This document shows positions 1 through 6,200 of a stretch of DNA of 7,175 nt, piece after piece. The notes under the pieces were generated by a model that was not told the origin of the DNA, ran no database searches, and saw nothing but the letters and a program-made list of their open reading frames with translations. Positions within the stretch are counted from its first letter, which is position 1. Each line of letters opens with the position of its first letter. The stretch lies in assembly GCA_964615375.1 (NCBI GenBank), contig CAZTOW010000110.1, positions 1-7,175 on the forward strand. Reading direction: 5' to 3'. Both the position numbers and the translations under genes were made by a program. This stretch comes from CAZKWG01 sp964615375 (GTDB lineage Bacteria > Myxococcota_A > UBA796 > CAZKWG01).

Positions 1-206
1 GAGAGCGCCTCTACCGCACCGGAGACCTCGGCCGCGCCTTCCCCGACGGCAGCCTCGAGTTCCTCGGCCGCAAGGACCACCAGGTCAAGATCCGCGGACA
101 CCGCGTCGAGCTCGGCGAGATCGAGGCCACCCTCCTCCAGCACCCCGGCGTCGCCGCCGCCGTCGCCGGGGCTGTCGACCGCCGTCGCCTCGTCGCCTGG
201 GTGGTC
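1..206 (+). repeat. About 206-bp near-identical repeat of A7-A8 region, module 1 copy
   Basis: Aligns without gaps to 4408-4613 (offset 4,407 bp) with about ten mismatches, all synonymous. The match weakens where the methyltransferase-like domain begins. Confidence 0.9.
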
Positions 207-3200
207 GCCCGCCCCCTCCCCGCCGAGCCCTCCGAGGCCCTCCCCCGCTGGAGGCAGGCCCTCGACGCCGCCGCAGAGGCCGCCTCCCACGCCGATCTGG
301 ACCCCGAGGAGGTCGGGCAGACCCTGGACGCCCTCGGCGAGCGCGCGCTGCTCTGGGTGGCCTCCGGCTTCGCCCGTCTGGGCCTGCTCTCCGCGCCGGG
401 CGACACCGCCACGCTCCCTCAGGTGCTGGACGCCATCACCCCGAGCCTGCAGACCTGGGCGCGGCGGGCGCTGGGCGCGCTGGAGCGCGGGGGCTGGATC
501 GCGCGCGAGGGCGACACGATCCGCGTCCTGCGGACCCTGGAGCCGACCCCGCCGCCCCTGGACGGCCCGCGGGAGCGCGCCCTGGTCGAGCCCTACGGCG
601 AGGTGCTGCCGAAGCTGCTGCGCGGGACCATGAGCTCGCTGGAGCTCTTCTTCCAAGGCGGAGACTTCGCCAGCGCTGAGCAGCTCTACGCGCTCGGCTT
701 CGACGAGGCCAGCAAGGTCGCGGCCTCCCTGGTGGCCGCGCTGCGCCCGAGCTCCGTCCTGGAGATCGGCGCGGGCGTCGGCTCGGCGACCCGCCACATC
801 CTGCCCGCGCTGCCCGAGGGCGCCCGCTTCCTGTTCACCGACGTCAGCCGCGCCTTCCTGGAGCGCGCCCGGGACGTCTTCCCCTTCCCTGGCCTGCGCA
901 CCGCCCTGCTGGACGTGGACGGCGACCCCGAGGCCCAGGGCCTCGCGCTGGGTCGGCACGATCTGGTCGTGGCCGTGGGCGTGCTGCACGTCGCCCGGCG
1001 CGTGGACGAGGCCCTCCTGCGCATCGGCCGGCTGCTGCGGCCCGGCGGCGTGCTGCTGCTCATCGAGCACACCCGCTTCCTGCCCATGATGCACCTGCTC
1101 CCCGGGCTCCAGCCGGGATTCGACAACTTCGAGGACCGCGATCTGCGGCCCGAGCACTGCCTCCTGAGCGAGCAGCGCTGGTCCGAGGCCCTGCGGCGCG
1201 CGGGCTTCGACGAGGTCCGGGCGGTGGACACCCCCACGTCTGCGCAGACCAGCGTGCGGCTCATCGTGGGCCGGCGCGATCCCCAGGCCCTCGCCACCAC
1301 GCTTGTCGAGCCCGAGGAGCTGGCCGCGCACGCCGCCAGCCGCCTGCCCGAGCACATGGTCCCCAGCGCCTGGATGCGCCTGCCCGCGCTGCCGCTCAGC
1401 GCGAACGGCAAGGTGGACCGCGCCGCTCTGCCCCTGCCCAAGGAGGAGGGGCGGCCGGTCGAGGCTCCGGCGAGCCCCTTGGAGGCGGAGATCGCGGCGA
1501 TCTGGGCCAGCGTGCTCCGCCTGAGCGCGGTGGGCCCGCACGAGGACTTCTTCGCGCTGGGCGGCGACAGCCTGCTGGCCACGCAGCTCCTGGCCCAGCT
1601 CCGCGAGCGCCTGGGCGCCGACGTGCCGCTGCGCACGCTGTACACCTCGCCCACCGTGGCCGGGCTCGCCGCCCGCATCGAGCGCGGCAGCGCGAAGGCC
1701 GCCCCGCGTCTCCAGCACGACGCCGCCGGCCGGTTCTCGCCCTTCCCCCTCACCGATCTCCAGCAGGCCTACTGGCTGGGGCGCGCGTCCGGGCTCTCCG
1801 GCGGGGACGTGGCCAGCTGGGTCTACGTGGAGATCGACACCGCGCTGGCCGACCCCGACCGCTGGGAGCGGGCCTGGCGCGCCCTCTGCGACGCCCACGA
1901 CGCGCTGCGCCTGGTGTTCTCCGCGGAGGGCACCCAGCGTGTGCTGCCCGAGACGCCGCCTTGGAGCCTGGAGACCGAGGATCTACGCGGGGTGGTGGAC
2001 GCGGAGGAGCGCCTGAGGGAGCGCACCGCGCGCCTGTCTCAGCAGCGCCTCCCGCTGGAGCGCTGGCCCCTCTTCGACGTCCGCGCCACCCTCTTCCTGG
2101 ACGCCGGGCGGCCGGTCCTGCGCCTGCACCTGGGCATCGACGTGATGATCCTGGACGGGCGCAGCTTCTCCCGGCTGATCGGGCAGTGGGTGGGCCTGGC
2201 CAGCGGGGAGCGGACGGCGATTCAGCCCCCGCCCATCGGCTTCCGCGACGTGGTGCTGGCCCTGGAGGCCGAGCAGCAGAGCCCGGCCTGGGCGGCCGAT
2301 CGAGCCTGGTGGCAGTCGCGCCTGCCAGAGCTGCCGGGCGCGCCCGAGCTCCCGGTCCTGCGGACCCAAGGGGAGAGCGGACGCTTCGTGAGGCGCGCGA
2401 TCCAGCTCGACGACGCACGCTGGGCCAGATTCCAGGCCGCGACCGGCCGCCGCGGGCTCACCCCCGCCACCGCGCTGATGAGCGCGTACGCCGCCACGCT
2501 CGCCACCTGGAGCGCGCGGCCCGCGTTCTCGCTCAACCTGACCCTCTTCCACCGCCCCGAGCTGCACCCCGCCATCGACGAGGTCATGGGCGAGCTGACG
2601 CTCACCACGGTCCTGGCGCTTGACCTCGCGGGGCGCCGGAGCTTCGCCGAGCTGGTGGCCGCCACGCAGGCGCGGCTGACCGAAGCCCTGGATCATCGGC
2701 GCTTCTCGGGCGTCCGGGTCCTGCGCGAGCTGGCTCAGCAGCGGGGCGGGCCGGTGCTCCTGCCGGTGGTGTTCACCGGGGCGCTGGGGCTCACGGACGC
2801 GGCGCTGGGAGAGCACGGGACATACCGGGCGGGGCTCTCGCAGACGCCGCAGGTCTGGCTGGATCACCAGGTGGTCGGCGGGCTGGGGGACGGCGGGCCG
2901 CGGCTGATCTGGGACGCCTCCGAGGATCGCTTCGCGCCGGGCGTGTTGGATGTGATGTGGGGGGCTTATGTTGGGTTGGTTGAGCGGCTGTGCGAGGAGG
3001 ACGGCGCGTGGGACGCGCCGGTGGACGGGCTGGTGCCGGCGGGGCAATTGGCGGTGCGGGCGCGGGTGAATCGGTGGGAGGGGGAGCCGCCGCGGAGGAG
3101 CCTGGTTGCCGGGTTCTTGGAGCAGGTTGGGGTGAGGCCGGACAAGGTGGCGGCCCGGGGGGTGGAGCAGAGCTTTACGTATGGGGAGCTGGAGGCGCGG

Positions 3201-6200
3201 AGCCGGGCGCTGGCGGAGGCGCTGGTGGCGGCGGGGGCGCGCGGGCTGGTGGCGGTGGTGTTGCCGAAGGGGCCGCTGCAGGCGGTGGCGACGCTGGGGG
3301 TGCTGCGGGCGGGGTGTGCGTATCTTCCGGTGGATCCTGAGCTCCCGCTGGCGCGGATTCGGGCGCTGCTGGAGGATGGGGAGGTTGGGGTCGTGGTGTC
3401 GGAGCCTGCGGTGCGGGAGAGGTTGGCGCATGATCTAGGGTTGGATTGGGTGGATGTGTTGGATCCGGGTATGTGGGTTGACGGGGATGGCGGCTGGGCC
3501 GACGACCCTCATCCGCCCCTTCGGGGCACCTTCTCCCGGGGGGAGAAGGGGAGGATGGCGGAGGGAGATGGCGGATGGGCCGCCGATTCTCAGGGGAGAG
3601 CGGAGATCTCGTCCGACCTCCGCCCTCCCCCTCTCCCCCCGGGAGAGGGGGGCGCGCAGCGCCGGGTGAGGGGGAGCTCCGGCCATGCAGAGTCGTCGTC
3701 TGCACACCCCACCCTCCCCGACATCGACCCGTCCTCCCTGGCCTACGTGATCTACACCTCCGGCTCCACCGGGAAGCCCAAGGGCGTCATGATCACCCAC
3801 GAGGCCGCCTGGAACACGATCGCCGACATCAACACCCGATTCAACGTCAGCCCTGACGACACCGTCCTGGCCCTCTCCGCCCTCTCCTTCGATCTCTCCG
3901 TCTACGACCTCTTCGGCGTCCTCGCCGCCGGCGGCACCATCCAGTACCCGCCCCCGGACTCCACCCGAGACCCCAACGCCTGGCCCCTCGACGGCGTCAC
4001 CCTCTGGAACACCGTCCCCCAGCTCATGGAGATGCTCCTCGACAGCGGGCGACGTCTCCCCCCGAGCCTCCGTCTCGCCATGTGGTCCGGCGACTGGATC
4101 CCGCTCTCCCTCCCCGACCGCGTCCGCGCCCAGGTCCCCACCGCCCGACTCATCTCCCTCGGCGGCGCCACCGAGGCCAGCATCTGGTCCATCTTCCACG
4201 AGATCACGGCCCTCCACCCCCACTGGACCTCCATCCCCTACGGCCTCCCCCTCACCCACCAGACCTGGCACGTCCTCGACGCCGACCTCGCCCCCCGCCC
4301 CGACGGCGTCCCCGGCGAGCTCTACATCGGCGGATTCGGCCTCGCCCTCGGCTACTGGCGAGATCCCGCCCGGACCGCCGAGCGCTTCCTCACCCACCCC
4401 CAGACCGGAGAGCGCCTCTACCGCACCGGAGACCTCGGCCGCGCCTTCCCCGACGGCAGCCTGGAATTCCTCGGCCGCAAGGACCACCAGGTCAAGATCC
4501 GCGGACACCGCGTCGAGCTCGGCGAGATCGAGGCCACCCTCCTCCAACACCCCGGGGTCGCCGCCGCGGTCGCCGGGGCCGTCGACCGTCGCCGACTCGT
4601 CGCCTGGGTCGTCCCCTCCCCCGCCGCGCACCTCGACGACCTCCGCGAATTCCTGGCCGCCCGCCTGCCGGATCACATGGTCCCGGGCGCCATCGTCCCT
4701 CTCGACGCCCTCCCGCTCTCGGCCAACGGCAAGCTCGACCGCGCCGCGCTCCCCCTGCCCGCCGAGGCCGGCGCGGAGGAGGCCCCAGCCTCGCCCCTGG
4801 AGGCGGCGGTGGCCCGGGTCTGGGCCGAGGTGCTCGGGCTCCCCCAGGTGGGGCCGCAGGACGACTTCTTCGCGCTGGGCGGCGATTCGCTGGTGGCCGT
4901 GCGCCTGGTGGCGCGCCTGCGCGATCTGTTAGGGGTGGAGCTCCAGATCCGCGACGTGTTCTCCTCGCCGACGGTGGCCGGGCTCGCCCGGCGGGTGGTG
5001 CCGGCGGCGGGCGCGCGGGCGCTCATCGTGCCCGATCCGGCGGCCCGCTTCGAGCCCTTCCCGCTCACCGACCTGCAGCAGGCCTACTGGCTCGGGCGCG
5101 CCGAGGGCGTGGACCTGGGCGGCGTAGGCGCGTGGTTGTACCTGGAGATCGACGCGCGCACCCCCGATCCGGCCGCCTGGGAGCGGGCCTGGCGACGCCT
5201 CTACGAGACCCACGACGCGCTGCGGACGGTGGTGCGGCCGGACGGGCTCCAGCAGGTGCTCCGCGAGCTCCCGGCCTGGTCGATGCCGGTGGTGGACCTG
5301 CGCGGCCAGGACGAGGATGCCGGGCTGCGCGCGATCCGGGCCGAGATGTCCCAGGAGCTGCTGGCGCCGGAGCGCTGGCCCCTCTTCGACGTGCGGGCCT
5401 CCGTGCGCGAGGGCGGGGCCCTGCGACTTCATGTAGGGGTGGATGTCCTCATCGCCGACAGCTGGAGCCTCGTTCAGCTCCTGGCCTCCTGGGCGCGCCT
5501 GGCGGCCGAGCCCGAGCTCCCGCTGGAGCCCCCTCCCCTCGCCTTCCGTGACGTCGCGCTCGCCCTCGCCGCGGAGCGGGAGACGCCGGCCTGGGAGGCT
5601 GATCGCCGGTGGTGGTTGGAGCGTCTGGACGACCTGCCCCCCGCGCCCGAGCTGCCGGTGGTCGCGGCCGAGGGGACGCCGCGATTCACACGGCGCAGCC
5701 TGCGTTTGAGCGCGGATCGGTGGGCTCGCCTGCGCGCCGCCGCCGGGGCCCGGGGCCTCACGCCCTCCAGCGCCCTGCTCGCGGCTTTCTGCGCGACCCT
5801 GGCCCCCTGGAGCGCCCGACCCGACTTCACGCTGAACATGAGCCTCTTCCACCGGCCCCCGCTGCACCCGGCGATGGACCGGGTGATCGGCGATCTGACC
5901 GTCACCAGCCTGCTTGGCGTCCAGGTGAGCGCGCGGGAGCCGTTTACCGCCCTCGCCCGCCGGGCGCAGGAGCAGCTGGCCCTGGACCTGGAGCATGCCC
6001 GATTCAACGGCGTGCGGGTGTTGCGTGAGCTCGCCGCCCGGAGCGGCGGTCCGGCGCGGATGCCGGTGGTCTTCACCGGAGCGGTGGGGCTGGGGCGCGC
6101 GGACGAGCTGCGACAGGTCGGGGACTGGGTGGACGGTCTGACGCAGACCCCGCAGGTGATCCTGGACAATCAGGTGATCGGCGGCGACGAGCTGCTGGCG

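Larger units (their letters stand above)
3102..4757 (+). other. Adenylation domain A2, cysteine-type, with internal repeat insert
   Basis: Core motifs in order are FTYGELE (A1, 3174), LKAGxAYLPVDP-like A2 reading VLRAGCAYLPVDP (ending 3338), LAYVIYTSGSTGKPKG (A3, from 3738), FDLSVYDLFG (A4, 3888), LWNTVPQLME (A5, 4002), LGGATEAS (4158), YRTGDLG (A7), RKDHQVKIRG (A8) and SANGKLDRAAL (A10, Lys at 4731). Aligning to GrsA pocket positions gives Asp1297, Leu1298, Tyr1301, Asn1336, Met1360, Ser1362, Leu1386, Ile1394, Trp1395 and Lys1577, that is DLYNMSLIWK. This is one step from the known cysteine code DLYNLSLIWK. The spacing from YLPVDP to LAYVIY is 139 residues, against about 68 in GrsA. The excess is the in-frame palindromic insert at 3485-3697. 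Whether the enlarged loop affects activity is unknown. Confidence 0.94.

Noticed and set aside
1731..3092. Ordinary condensation (C) or epimerization domain
   Set aside because: HHxxxDG is absent. DxxxxDxxS and the Cy motifs FPLTxxQxAYxxGR and QTPQVWLD identify a heterocyclization domain.
3429..3484. Divergent stretch before the insert as evidence of frameshift or pseudogene
   Set aside because: Both modules keep identical length and frame here, and downstream motifs are all in frame. Differences are substitutions only.
3627..3663. GC-rich hairpins as intrinsic terminators
   Set aside because: No T-tract follows, and they lie inside an open coding frame with intact A-domain motifs downstream.
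3485..3697. Insert as an intein or intron
   Set aside because: Only 71 codons, with no Cys/Ser and His-Asn splicing motifs and no group I or II intron core visible. Palindromic repeat content fits better.
4614..4680. Oxidase or methyltransferase insertion in A2
   Set aside because: The A8-A9 linker here is short and ordinary, with no room for a tailoring domain.
4082..5551. Plus-strand open frame of 489 codons in another frame, and other plus-strand ATG frames such as 1961-2623
   Set aside because: Arg/Pro-rich shadow of A2, PCP2 and Cy2. The NRPS frame covers the same bases with conserved catalytic motifs.
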